Shown here piece by piece: positions 10,748-21,462 of a DNA stretch of 64,000 nt (the stretch's first letter is position 1; every line of letters begins with the position of its first letter). This stretch comes from Bombyx mori (lineage: Eukaryota > Arthropoda > Insecta > Lepidoptera > Bombycidae), in the NCBI RefSeq assembly GCF_030269925.1, contig NC_085116.1, positions 13,826,001 through 13,890,000 of the forward strand. Reading direction: 5' to 3'. A program made the translations under genes and the position numbers. The notes under the pieces are model-generated. The model was not told the DNA's origin and searched no databases. It was given only the letters and a program-made list of their open reading frames with translations.

Positions 10748-11204
10748 TCGTCGTCGTGGCCTAACGGATAAGACGTCCGGTGCATTCGTGTTGAGCGATG
10801 CACCGGTGTTCGAATCCCGCAGGCGGGTACCAATTTTTCTAATGAAATACGTACTCAACAAATGTTCACGATTGACTTCCACGGTGAAGGAATAACATCG
10901 TGTAATAAAAATGAAACCCGCAAAATTATAATTTGCGTAATTACTGGTGGTAGGACCTCTTGTGAGTCCGCGCGGGTAGGTACCACCGCCCTGCCTATTT
11001 CTGCCGTGAAGCAGTAATGCGTTTCGGTTTGAAGGGTGGGGCAGCCGTCGTTACTATACTTGAGACCTTAAAACTTGTATCTCAAGGTGGGTGGCGCATT
11101 TACGTTGTGGATGTCTATGGGCTCCAGTAACCACTTAACATCAGGTGGGCTGTGAGCTCGTCCACCCATCTAAGCAATAAAAAAAAAAAAAAAAAAAAAA
11201 AAAT
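10748..11204 (+). mobile_element. Bm1 SINE, full length with tRNA-like head
   Basis: A tRNA-derived SINE of about 457 bp. The head (10750-10832) carries a pol III A box in TGGCCTAACGGATAAGA and a B box in GTTCGAATCCC. A linker with CTCAACAAATGTTCACGATT follows, then the standard Bm1 body (CTGGTGGTAGGACCTCTTGT to CCACCCATCTAAGCAATAAA), and a run of about 24 A. The long A tail and intact boxes suggest a fairly young insertion. The head is not a functional tRNA gene because it is fused to the SINE body. Confidence 0.9.
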
Positions 11205-11767
11205 AATATGAATCGTCAATTGAAAAAAAAAAAGTTTGAAGGACGCTTTCATCTATTTAAAGAACAAAAATAAATTGTTTGTACAACACAAATCGCGAAC
11301 CTAATTTCAATTCAAAGTTTATTTTTCAAACTTAGTCCCTGCAGTTTTTCTCTAACACAATGACGTAGGATAACAACCTGAACGCTCCATTTTTAAAAAT
11401 AGACCAAATAACGAGTTATAAAACATGAATGTATTAACAAACTGACCCAAATGTGCGTGTGACGCGTTCGTACCTGACGTAATTCAACGTAACGAATAGA
11501 TGGATCGGAATCGAAACAGATCGCAATATCGATTTTATTGTTTTTTTTTTCGCCGTCAAAATCGATATTTTATAGTTTATGGGTTATTTTCTGTTCTTAA
11601 ATCGATTGTTCAAGATATAGGTCAATGGTGTACTTAATGTGTATTTTCGCAAATCGAGCACGTTTATTTTAGTTCGCGTCTAATTTTGGTACAAGATACT
11701 TTTGGGTATTACAAATTTAGTGATGAAAAAAATACATTTAAATTCTGTTTTTTTTAAGTTAGCTAAA
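11205..11767. other. AT-rich DNA, nothing recognised
   Basis: No coding or repeat signal identified. Confidence 0.4.
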
Positions 11768-11912
11768 TTCTTCTTCTTTTTCTCCACCTTATCCCACTGG
11801 GTGGGGTCGGCACAGCTAATTTTTCTCTTCCATTCTCTTCTATCAGTCATCGTCTCAACACTCACTCCTCTATCTCTCATATCGTCATTCACACACTCCA
11901 TCCATATCTTCT
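11768..11912 (-). pseudogene. RTE-like LINE relic, C-terminus of the reverse transcriptase ORF
   Basis: The minus strand reads WMECVNDDMRDRGVS, then DRREWKRKISCADPTQWDK, ending in KKKKN coded by GAA repeats. This is the typical C-terminus of lepidopteran RTE-like endonuclease/reverse transcriptase proteins (family knowledge). It is truncated at its 5' end. Relatives are at 13903-14180 (minus) and 29226-29352 (plus). The plus-strand ORF across it is a shadow. Confidence 0.7.
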
Positions 11913-13104
11913 TTTGGCTAGCTAAATTATGGTATTTAATTTTAAAGCGTGCTTACATTTTTAATATCGTATCATTGGTAAAAAGAAATTGTCTTCTATA
12001 GAAACATTTCTAACAGCTGTTTTATTTCTAAAACCGATCCGCATTACACGAACAAGATTCACGAAGGAACTGTTATTTATTATGCGGTACTTACATACCT
12101 ACATTTTTCTATTAGGTTTCGCAATGCGGTCGAGAATCAATAACGAAAACCACAACAGCCTAGTTTTAATACAGAAATAAAACTATTAAACAACTTTAAC
12201 ACATATTTCTATTGTGTTAAAAATAGTTCGTAATTGAGTGGATTATTAAGTTTTGAGTGTGTATCGTCAATAATATGTATATTGGATGTATTAGAGAAAC
12301 GATTGTGCGTAACAATGCCAGCGATGTGGTCACTACGAATCCATGCCTATTGTTATGTCGTTATAATTTAGAGTATGTTGTTTAGTCATATGGGAAAGAG
12401 ACTGAGGAGTTCAGTGAGAGAGTTTGGGGTGGGCCACATCTGTGAACTCCTTCTTTAATGAGGCCAATAACTGCTATTAAAAGAATCGACGAGTGGAAAC
12501 ATAGTGATTAATGGGCGCAGTGTAAAAAAATTTGAAGGTCTGAAGTTAGCTCTTTTAGTGGCGTTTGTCGTTTTTTAAATGTTTCCCATTTGGCGGTGAA
12601 GAGTTCTTCGTTTGCACACAAATCAGAAGCAGCGCCAATAGTCGCGTGATATGACGCGTTAAATTTTTTTGCGTCTAATAACCTTTACAAGAAGAACGCG
12701 AGCCAAAAACAAAGACTTTTAAGTAATTGACTAATGGATTTTGACTTCCTAAAACGTAGCTATCAATATATCACTGGCTGAACGTAATAGTGAAATCGCC
12801 CCCAGTACAGACGGACGGGCTATTAATATAGAACAATGAAATCACTTTTATTTTCAATGATCATCGTGTTACCTAATCTATGATATCTGACACGTGAGTA
12901 GGGTTGCCAATTTGTTTTTTCGAAATGCAATTTTTGGCATCAAAATTTTTGGGATATTTAAAAATAAATTACATCAACTGTACTAAAAAAGGGGATGCAT
13001 ATTCACTACCGAAGATCGATAGTGGTACTTATGTTTTGTTTTGAATTTGTTAGTTCTGGTAAGTTTAATTCGTTGTTTAAGTACTTTCACAATGTATTTT
13101 TTTC
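11913..13104. other. AT-rich DNA, nothing recognised
   Basis: Short ORFs only; no repeat family of this window detected. Confidence 0.4.
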
Positions 13105-13352
13105 ATTACTGGTGGTAGGACGTCTTGTGTGTCCGCACGGTTAGGTACCACCACCCCGTCTATTTCTGCCGCGAAGGAGTAATGCGTTTCGGTTTGAAGG
13201 GTGGGGCAGCCGTTGTACTGTAAAAACTGAGACTTAGGACTCATGTCTCAAGGTGACGGCATTTACGTTGTAGATGTCTATGGGCTCCGGTAAGCACTTA
13301 ACATCAGGAGGGCCTTGAGCTCGTCCACCCATTGAAGCAATAAATTAAAAAA
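13105..13352 (+). mobile_element. Bm1 SINE, 3' body
   Basis: It runs from ATTACTGGTGGTAGGACGTC through GAGTAATGCGTTTCGGTTTG to an A-rich end after CATTGAAGCAATAAA. Headless and moderately diverged. Confidence 0.85.
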
Positions 13353-13902
13353 AAGTCTAGTTAATTCAGATCTCCGATATACGGAACAGAATTTAAGCTA
13401 CGACATCTAGATGTTAAATCATTGTTCGTTGCTGTCCGTAAAACGCGATTTTATCTATATTCATAGTTTACATTACGTAAGTATTGTGCATTTAGATCGG
13501 AAATGCATTGAATCCGGATAAGACTTTTCGAATATGAACGATTGAATTACGATTCAGATCAAATCAGAGAGGTAAATTGTTGTTGCAGTTATAATTAAAG
13601 ACTACTTTAAAACCGGAGTTTTAATGTTACGTTTACTATATTCATTTATAACTATTACTTATATTACTGACATGTAACATGTAACTTCCGAATAGTCACC
13701 GTGCTTTTTTTAGCGCGACTTTCTGCCACAGATAAGTCATCCAATTGGTAGTATGGGAGGGCCGTTAAATAATACAATGGAAACTCCATTACTCATAGGT
13801 GACCACATAACACCTGTCGACTCATGATATCGTCCATCCGCCTAGGGAATACAAAACAGAGTACAGGACTTGATGTCTACAAGTTACGTTAGTATCTTTA
13901 AA

Positions 13903-14180
13903 ATCTTCTTCTTTGACTCCACCTTATCCCACTAGATGGGGTCGGCACATTTTTCTATTCCATTCTTTTCTATCAGCCGTCATCTCAACACTCACTCCTC
14001 TCTCTCTCTCTCATATTCACACACTATATCCACGTCTTCGGTCCGGTCCGTATCCGGTCGATCTCTTCTCTCTCTCCCTTACACTACCATTTCCATACAT
14101 CTCCTAGTCACAGGCATCTCCTCTCTACGCATCACATGTCCATACCACGCTACCGTCCACTCTTTAATTTGCCAATCACT
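13903..14180 (-). pseudogene. RTE-like LINE relic, C-terminal part
   Basis: The minus strand reads WYGHVMRREEMPVTRRCMEM, then a degenerate Arg-rich stretch with stops and frame changes, then a decayed ADPT-type end and GAAGAAG repeats. This order (YGHVMRR, Arg-rich, CADPT, GAA tail) is that of RTE-like LINEs. It is more complete but more decayed than the copy at 11768. The (CT)n run near 13998-14015 lies within it. Confidence 0.7.
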
Positions 14181-15016
14181 TCAGTATCAGTATCTTCAAA
14201 ATATCTTTAAAATAACACACAATTACATAGAAAGCGAACAGTTGGCTATCGCCCACATATTGAATGAGTCCATCGAACGTAGAAACATTGCATCTGGATG
14301 CGGCACGTGGGCGTAATTGTTTTAACGTTTAAGTAATGCGTGAAAGCGCATCGCGTAACGACGTGTGACTAAGTCGAACGAACCAGGAAGCGTAGTGGGG
14401 TAGGTGGGTCTAAGTTTGTGCAGATCTATATCATAGTTGCAAAATTGTTGGAGCATCATTGTATAATCCATAGAAGCCATGTCTAGGAATTTTACATTGG
14501 CAGCATTTAGATTGGCTATTAATAAAAACCACTTTGAAGTGTTTTTATAGTTACATAATCCTGCATATTAATATAGTTAGAAACTTTTTTTTCCTACGTA
14601 TGCTGATTGCCTTGAGAGGCTATTACAGCTTCACCCTAACGTGTAAATTTTCAAAATGATTTGTTGAAATTAGATTTACGTGCTCATACATATAATATAT
14701 TTTTTCGTTTCTCAGCTTACGAACTTATGAATCTTTTCATTATGAGACACACAGGAAACACGTTTCACAGTAAAAATCAATTTTCCTTATGTTTTCATTA
14801 GAGTGTAGTGTTTCCAGTAATTCTATATGTACGTGTGATGCGCTTCGGAACATCGACCCCGTCAGCGTACGTATGCACAGACAGATAGCCTATTGTGGGA
14901 TAAGCTTAGTGTTGCCAGATACGCCGCATAAACGCGACTCGTCAGAATTATATTACTAACGTAGTATTATAATTTGTAGTTGCATAAACAGGGAATTGGT
15001 TGTTGGTTTGTCCTTT
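14181..15016. other. AT-rich DNA, nothing recognised
   Basis: No gene or repeat identified. Confidence 0.4.
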
Positions 15017-15160
15017 TTGTTTTTTTTTTTGTTTTTTTTTTATTATTGCAGACCGAAATTACGAGAGCATACGGCCCAATTTATGATAAGTGGCTACCGT
15101 CACTCTTGGACGTCAGCAATGCCAGGAGTAGAGCAAAGCTGCTGCCGACCGTTACGTAAA
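15017..15160 (-). mobile_element. LINE 3'-end fragment, second tail family (degenerate)
   Basis: A T-run leads into ATTATTGCAGACCGA, then GGCTACCGTCACTCTTGGACG, then CAGCAATGCCAGGAGTAGAG. This is the reverse of a tail also found at 16181 and 19018 (minus) and at 38800 and 53538 (plus), where it ends GTCTGCCTACAAGGGAAAT plus A. Confidence 0.6.
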
Positions 15161-15261
15161 CGGATATTTTTTGCAGATATAATATGTACATCGACCAGAG
15201 AATTATGTGAGCTATATATCGTCTCCTCGCATTAAGACTGTATAATATCAAAACTTTCTAA

Positions 15262-15576
15262 TTGAAGTGAAACTTCCTTATCGGCGTTGGAAAAAAATTT
15301 ACCGTCACATTTTTCGGTTACGCGTCACTTTTTTCCGTTACGCGCCATGTATTCATGTCTATGATAATAAAATCCTTTTGTTTAAACTTTATCTAATTTA
15401 ACTTTTTTGTATTCATGTCTATGATAATAAAATCCTTTTGTTTAAACTTTATCTAATTTAACTTTATTTAACCAATTTCTAGAAAGTTGCATGTAGATCA
15501 TTTTTCGAAAAATAAGGCCATAAACAAGTTTCACTTCTTACGTGTGTACACTAGTACACGCACACATTTTTTTTAT
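15262..15576. mobile_element. TIR element E (copy 1), with internal tandem duplication
   Basis: Terminal inverted repeats GAAGTGAAACTT (15264) and AAGTTTCACTTC (to 15537). Inside, a unit of about 60 bp starting GTATTCATGTCTATGATAAT occurs twice in tandem (from about 15349 and 15409). A further 37 bp after the right repeat (CGTGTGTACACTAGTACACG and an AT tail) is also shared with copy 2 at 18706. Noncoding. Confidence 0.75.
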
Positions 15577-15866
15577 AGGAGAGTGTTTCAAAGGTTTCAC
15601 ATGTGATATTTTTAATATTAATCATCTTTGCAACATTTACTTTTTATTTTTTACCAGTTACATTATCTGTCTTTTAAAATAAGATAAAATTATTTATTAA
15701 TTTTGTTAATAGTAGTTAAAACATAGGTAAATAAAAAAAAACTAAACAACGCTCTTTTGACAGTATTTATGAGAAAAATACCAAATGATTCCGCATATTA
15801 ACTTAATTATTTGTATATGAATATTTATGGAAATTGTACACTTTTAATGCGAAAAGACGATATGTG
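15577..15866. mobile_element. Truncated inverted relative of the MITE at 1296-1603
   Basis: It shares GTTTCAAAGG, GATATTTTTAATATTAATCA, ATTTTTTACCAGTTACATTA and the end GTACACTTTTAATGCG with the reverse complement of 1296-1603. Its outer left end is missing where element E stops. The two elements therefore abut. Confidence 0.6.
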
Positions 15867-16180
15867 GTCTCTAGAAAATAAAAAAAATAAGTCGTTTCTC
15901 AATTTAGTATATAATTACAAATTTAACGCGGTCCACACCATATGTATTTAGCAATTTCGTTTAGTTTTTTATTTATTTCGATTTATCATCTCTACTAATC
16001 TAGTAACATTGCGTTAAGTCTAGGCCATTGGCTGCAGGATATGTTGAGATAATTCTCTTTGGTCTTCAATGTGTCTCGTGCGCTTTGTTTATTCGAATGA
16101 ATGAAAGTACAGGATAGCACAGATTATGCATGATGAATAAACTGCTCGTATATTAATCAAGTCTTATTTTCTGTGAACGG

Positions 16181-16262
16181 TACTTTATTTTTACTACCGT
16201 TGAGGCGGACGAGCATGGGACCCACCTGATGGTAGGGGGGTCGCTCATGGACATCACCAATG
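16181..16262 (-). mobile_element. LINE 3'-end fragment, second tail family (degenerate)
   Basis: GAGGCGGACGAGCATGGGAC and CCCACCTGATGGTA match, with substitutions, the reverse of the tails at 38800 and 53538. Confidence 0.4.
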
Positions 16263-16293
16263 ACTAGGGCACAGACAAGACGTTGCCTATTGT

Positions 16294-16705
16294 TTGTTAC
16301 GCAATTCCCCAGATATAGTGCAGGCTGCAAATTTAGATCATGAGTGTTCTATGAGGTTAATCGTTGTCCAGCACATACCCGATCCTGTGGAGCGAATGGT
16401 AAACAATCTACGTCGCCCTAAGCACGTCATTACGGATCCTTCCGATCCATTAGTGGTGCTTTTAGGTACCTCAAGCACCGGTCACCGTCCACGAGTAAAT
16501 TAACCCATAGACACAGTCCACTGAGTTTTCGCCGGATCTTCTCAGTGGGTCGCGTTTCCGATCCGGTGGTAGATTCTGCGAAGCACTGCTCTAGCTAGGA
16601 CCAGTGTTAGCAACACTTTGGGTTTGAGCCCCGTGAGCTCACCTACACGTCAGGCGAAGCTGAAATAGCCTCTCAAGGCTATCAGCATAGGTAAGAAAAA
16701 ATGTT
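16294..16705 (+). pseudogene. LINE fragment: ORF C-terminus, 3' UTR and A tail (BMC1/L1Bm-like)
   Basis: From about 16300 the frame reads LDHECSMRLIVVQ and PKHVITDPSDPLVVLLGTSS before a stop at 16501-16503. The 3' UTR follows (GATCTTCTCAGTGGGTCGCG, GATTCTGCGAAGCACTGC, GTGAGCTCACC) and ends GTAAGAAAAAATG. It shows that the tail repeats at 1875, 23764, 32350, 37741 and 40605 belong to a LINE whose ORF ends in this DP-DPL--LLGTSSTG motif. 5'-truncated and inactive. Confidence 0.75.
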
Positions 16706-17222
16706 GTGCACAAAATAATCATTTTTAGTAATCAAGATCTAGAGGTATTAGTTCGTCAGACATGATTAAGCAGACATAACAAAGTAGCGCCCGTTTGTCT
16801 TTAATTAATGGAAGGATTTCGTAATTTTTTTTTGATTGACCGCTGTCTACCCCGGGGACCATTATTAAAAAAACCGTATATTTTAACGAATGAAAAAGAA
16901 AAAAAATCGATATAAACCTCACATGGCAATTAAACAGAAACTTGACCTACACACGATCCGTCTTATAAATCGTTCAGGAGCATCGTAAACGACCAAGAGA
17001 TTTACACAGACGCTCGGAGGCCAACGACTCCCGTGACTAATGCCCAAATACAGTGCGAAGCGTTTTATATTTATAATTAATGTTATTTACGTACGTACGT
17101 AACAAACCAACTTCGGCTGCGCTCTCATACGACATTAGCGCTTGATACGCGAACTGCAACACAATATCATGGACGTTACATATGTATTAGGAGAATCGAT
17201 AAAAAAAAACAATCATCGCCAA
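16706..17222. other. AT-rich DNA, nothing recognised
   Basis: No gene or repeat identified. Confidence 0.4.
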
Positions 17223-17440
17223 TCTATACTAATATACAAATCTACAGTGGTTTTTACGGATGTTCCGTTATAACTACTGAACCATGCATCCGATTGACTT
17301 GAAACTTGGAATCCATGTAGAAAATACATGATCTTAATGGATAGGCTAATATTTATATGAGTGTTGGACTCCCTAATAAAAATGACAATAAATGATAAGG
17401 TTAATTTTAAATGTCAAACGAAGCAAGCGAGTACGGCTAG
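17223..17440 (+). mobile_element. Nonautonomous Helitron, family D (copy 1)
   Basis: It starts TCTATACTAATATACAAATC after host A and ends GAGTACGGCTAG before host T, with no target-site duplication, as expected for Helitrons. The interior carries TTTTTACGGATGTTCCGTTA and GGAGTCCAA-type motifs shared with the reverse copy at 43051-43279. 218 bp, noncoding. Confidence 0.7.
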
Positions 17441-17653
17441 TATCTTCTATATTTAGCAATTCTCTTTCAATTTATGTTTGTATTAAGATTTTTTTATAAC
17501 TTTGTTCGATACAGTTAACCCTTAAGAGTTGATTAAAACAATTGTTCGGAATCTTTCTTGTTCTCGTAACGAATTGATTGCATCTGTTTAATAGCGTAAT
17601 ATTGAGATGCTTCAATTGAAAACGGCGAACTTTTCCTTACCTCTGATTGGATA

Positions 17654-17769
17654 CGCACACAGATGAAGGTAGTATGATACAACGCACACAGATGAAGGTA
17701 GTATGATATAATGCACACATATGAAGGTAGTATAACACAACACACACAGATGAAGGTAGTATGATACAA
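17654..17769. repeat. 29-bp tandem repeat, four units
   Basis: The unit CGCACACAGATGAAGGTAGT plus ATGATACAA starts at 17654, 17683, 17712 and 17741, with a few substitutions in units 3 and 4. The period is not a multiple of three, so the minus-strand ORFs across it shift frame from unit to unit and are not genes. Confidence 0.9.
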
Positions 17770-18705
17770 TTACATTAATACATTGTGTAGGTATGCGTGT
17801 TTCTCGGCACGCAGACGGTCGGTCTGCGCGGACGCTCGCCATGTGGTCACAGAATGCCATAGGTTAAGTGTAAATTTATGAGTAAGTAAGCAATAGATTG
17901 ATAATTTATTTGCACGTATGAAAACGTATAGAACTTTGTTGACGTTAAATTTGTTATTCTTATCAATATCAACGATATATGTATTATCATTAACAAACTT
18001 CTATAACTTGATACATGCAAAAAAATTATCGGTCGGAAATACTTTTTCGGTTCGGTAATTTATCTGGAAAAGAATTAACAGAAAAAAATACTTTTTTGTG
18101 TCCTTTTTTTTAATCATAATTATTAATATTTTTTAAATATTGTCAATTTTGATTTCAATAGTCAGAGAAACTTTTTATGCAATTGGCGGGTGGCTTTTCA
18201 TTTTAAACACCTATTTATTGTTATACAAAGATATGCATTTTATGCTACCCTCATTTAAAAGTGATTATAAATAAGTTATTAATTAACACAGTTACAAAAC
18301 GATTTATCGATATAAGTGCTTCTCATAGTGTACATATTCAAGCACGCACTATTCTTTTTTAAATAGAGGTTCCAGATGAAAATTAAATTTCTACTGAATG
18401 CTCCACAAGACCTATTTAATTCTATAAGAAACTTTACGACTCCCGGCATAAATTTGTTTGAAGTCTGTTAAGTGCCGAAATGTGTCACAATCGCGGCACT
18501 TGCGCACGATGATGTATTGCGGAGAGCTTTCGTCGTCTCGTAGGACACGCATTTACGGCCATCTGGCTTTATGCGTTTTATACTCAAAGGAAATTTATTG
18601 ACTTTTTAATTGAATATTAAGTGGACTGCATCGGTTTGAGAGACTGTTTGTTGTGATTGATTACGGATAAACTGTGAGGGATGTTGGATGTTTTTTTTCA
18701 ATTTT
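17770..18705. other. AT-rich DNA, nothing recognised
   Basis: No gene or repeat identified. Confidence 0.4.
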
Positions 18706-19026
18706 TTGAAGTGAAACTTCTTTATCGGCGTTGGAAAAAAAATTACCGTCACATTTTTCGGTTACGCGTCACATTTTTCCGTTACGCGCCATCTTTTTTG
18801 TATTCATGTCTATGATAATAAAATCCTTTTGTTTAAACTTTATCTAATTTAACTTTTTTGTATTCATGTCTATGATAATAAAATCCTTTTGTTTAAACTT
18901 TATCTAATTTAACTTTATTTAACCAATTTCTAGAAAGTTGCATGTAGATCATTTTTCGAAAAATAAGGCCATAAACAAGTTTCACTTCTTACGTGTGTAC
19001 ACTAGTACACGCACACATTTTTTTTA
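18706..19026. mobile_element. TIR element E (copy 2)
   Basis: Near-identical to 15262-15576, including the terminal repeats, both units of the internal duplication, and the shared extension after the right repeat (to 19026). The high identity of the pair implies recent movement or a segmental copy. Confidence 0.75.
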
Positions 19027-19112
19027 TTGCTTTTGTAGGCAGATGAGCGTACGACCCATCTGATGGTGAGTGGCTACCGTAGCTCTTGGACGTCAGCAAT
19101 GCACAGTGTCTG
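19018..19112 (-). mobile_element. LINE 3'-end fragment, second tail family
   Basis: An oligo(T) then ATTGCTTTTGTAGGCAGATG, CCATCTGATGGTGAGTGGCT and TTGGACGTCAGCAATGC: reverse orientation of the tails at 38800 and 53538. It directly follows element E copy 2. Confidence 0.65.
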
Positions 19113-19499
19113 CCTAAAAGTCTCGTTTGAAGAAGGAAATGCGATAAATCTTGAACTCTTGAAGTTTATAAAAAATTATGTTTCCGATGTTTATATAGTA
19201 CATGAATAACTTAAGACAATTTCAGAATAAACAACAACTCAAGTTTAGAATTAAAAATGAAAGTGATACAAAAACATTTATGAGCTAGGAAGACTCTTTA
19301 GGGTTTTCAATCGACGCAAGAGTGAGGCAAGTTAAAATAGCATAGCAAGACCAACGACACTGTAACAGGGTTAATTTACTTGCAGTAATATTTAATTCCC
19401 TTTTGGGAGGCTGAACGACAAAGGGAAGATCTTCCACCGAGCGGGTGATATTGCTCGGTAGACCGACGGTCCGAATGTAGTTGTTCGGAACTTGTATAT

Positions 19500-19776
19500 G
19501 AGTCGTCTATTATCAAAGGTGGCAATCTGTGCATTTGGACAAAAAAAAATTATTGATATGTCAATACAGATTGATTTGAATATAATCCATCTCCTTCAAA
19601 GAATACGGTTCAAAACCTGCATTAAATAAAGGTTAATACTTAACCTGTTATTTATCTAAGATGTCGTTCAGAAGAGTTTTGTGACTGCCAATGGAATACA
19701 AAGTCAATAATTCGTTTTTCTGATTTACCAATAATTGTCCAAAAGTCACATTGCCGGCTTTGATAATAGTCGACTC
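19500..19776. mobile_element. TIR element F (copy 1), 277 bp, with 4-bp target-site duplication
   Basis: Inverted ends GAGTCGTCTATTATCAAAG and (reversed) GAGTCGACTATTATCAAAG, with similarity extending to about 40 bp. Flanked by ATAT on both sides (19496-19499, 19777-19780). Noncoding. Copy 2 lies at 54866-55141. The 4-bp duplication is clear; the superfamily is not assigned. Confidence 0.8.
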
Positions 19777-20244
19777 ATATATGCGAGCTTAATTTGAAAA
19801 TGTCGTAAGCGAGATTCAGGCATCTGTCAAATATCTTGCGTTGTATGATGGCTACCCGCCATACCCTGATAAAATACGCGAAGATCGACGAGCGACTTTA
19901 AGGGAATAGTGGAATTATCTACGACGAAATCCATACACTATTCGGTTTTCTTCGGTGTCGAATTACTCACGCTACCAATTCATATACGTGTCAAAACTAT
20001 CATTGTATTTTTGTTATTATAAATGAATAAAAAATAATTAGGAATACACAAAACAAAAATTCAATGACGAATATTGTTAGAAAAGTCATTAGTTAATTAA
20101 ATTTTTCTGCGATGTTTCAACGGGCAGTACAAATGATAAAAAGTCTAAGTAAAAATACGTATTAACTGATAATTCACGGAGCGTTCTCTCGGGTAATTAG
20201 TTTCTGAACTATGAAAGCAATGTTAATAGACTACATAACCGCAC

Positions 20245-20364
20245 TATAAAAGGATGTACAAATTATGTATTTAATGAGGTGTAATTGCGTGGCAGCCCTG
20301 CACGCAGCATTCTCGGAAGACTCGGCTGACAGACAGACAGACCGACGCTGGCTCCACAGTAAGT
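20245..20364 (+). promoter_or_regulatory. Possible TATA promoter plus first (noncoding) exon with splice donor
   Basis: CTATAAAAGG (TATAAAA at 20245-20251) is followed about 30 bp later by a relatively GC-rich stretch ending CCACA|GTAAGT (donor 20359-20364). The spacing fits a TATA promoter with a first exon of roughly 80 nt. No long coding start is present in the exon, and no downstream exon was identified, so the gene it would serve is unknown. An ATG at 20274 gives a short frame running through the donor. Confidence 0.3.
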
Positions 20365-21200
20365 ACACGTTTTACCTCAGGTTTTGTTTGTGTTAATTTA
20401 AAAATAAACCGATAATCAACGTTCAGAAATTAATTCTATTTTCGATTTCTATAATGATTGATATGTTGGTAATAATGATGGTCTTTTGTTATGAAAGGAA
20501 ATTGTGTTGTAGCTGTTACCTCCCATGTTTACACACAAGGAGTCGAAGTGAGCTTTTCGTTGAGATAAAGCTACGTTATTAAAAAACGCGATATACTTCT
20601 TCTTCTATACGCGAAATCAAAATAATCATTTTAACAGTATTTAATAAATTGTTTTTTTTTACAGTTAGTTTTTTACAGTTACAGTTTTTTTACAGTTACA
20701 GTTTGTAATTTTACAGTTTTTAATAAATATTTCAATTTGCCTTTTGCACCCAACAAATAAGGTTAAATTATTTTTCTTCGGCTTTCAAGAGTAATAGAGA
20801 ATATTAAAACTACGTTTACGGTTAAATCTCACTTTTTTATTGGTTATTATATTAAATGATAATTAATATTATAAATATCAGAATTGCCATAATGATAATA
20901 AATATTGCAATATTAAATCGTAAAAGAAGTTTTATTTATGGTTAAATAATTTTCATTAGCCATTTCCACATTAAAATATCATTTTGTTGTTTGTTTGTTT
21001 CGTTGTACTTTTTCTATGTTATGAGAGTTTGAAACGAGATAAAGATCTGATGGCAACAGACGGCTGACACGACCGCGATCATTCCAGCAGATAGAAAATA
21101 GAAATCAGAAGGAATCAACGGTGCAAGATTGTTAAGTTTCTAAAACGGTTAAGCTTGACGTTAAAGGGTATTTCTATGCGTTTAAAAAAATATATAATTT
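20365..21200. other. AT-rich DNA with a short TTTACAG-type tandem tract
   Basis: Near 20660-20720 the motif TTTTTTACAGTTACAG recurs three to four times. Nothing else recognised. Confidence 0.5.
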
Positions 21201-21429
21201 ATATCGACGCTTGAAAGGCAAACATGACTAAGCGACAATGCATGAACTTTACAGTAGACTAATTTAAAGTTGAAATTAATTTGAAATATAGCTGAGAAAT
21301 ACCTGAAAAAAAATCTATTTTAACGAATCTAGCTGAAGGATTGAAAAGATTTTAATAGATATATAATTTTTTTGCAGTTACAAAGCAGTTATTGTCGCTT
21401 AGTCACGTTTGCCTTTCAAGCGTCGATAT
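21201..21429. mobile_element. TIR element G with about 40-bp inverted repeats
   Basis: The left end CGACGCTTGAAAGGCAAACA and the right end, inverted, CGACGCTTGAAAGGCAAACG continue together through TGACTAAGCGACAAT. The outermost bases are palindromic TATAT, so a TA-type target is possible but not provable. Noncoding AT-rich interior. Confidence 0.75.
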
Positions 21430-21462
21430 ATATTATTTTGAGATTATATCTTAAAATGTTTA

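Noticed and set aside
10750..10832. tRNA-like sequence with A and B boxes
   Set aside because: It is the head of a Bm1 SINE, continuous with the SINE linker and body, and recurs at 21.7 and 56.1 kb; not a functional tRNA gene.
11702..12001. 99-codon plus-strand ORF, Phe/Leu-rich and membrane-like
   Set aside because: It is the antisense shadow of the RTE-like LINE relic at 11768-11912.
17654..17769. Regular repeats resembling a CRISPR array
   Set aside because: Repeats are directly adjacent without unique spacers, and the DNA is that of an insect.
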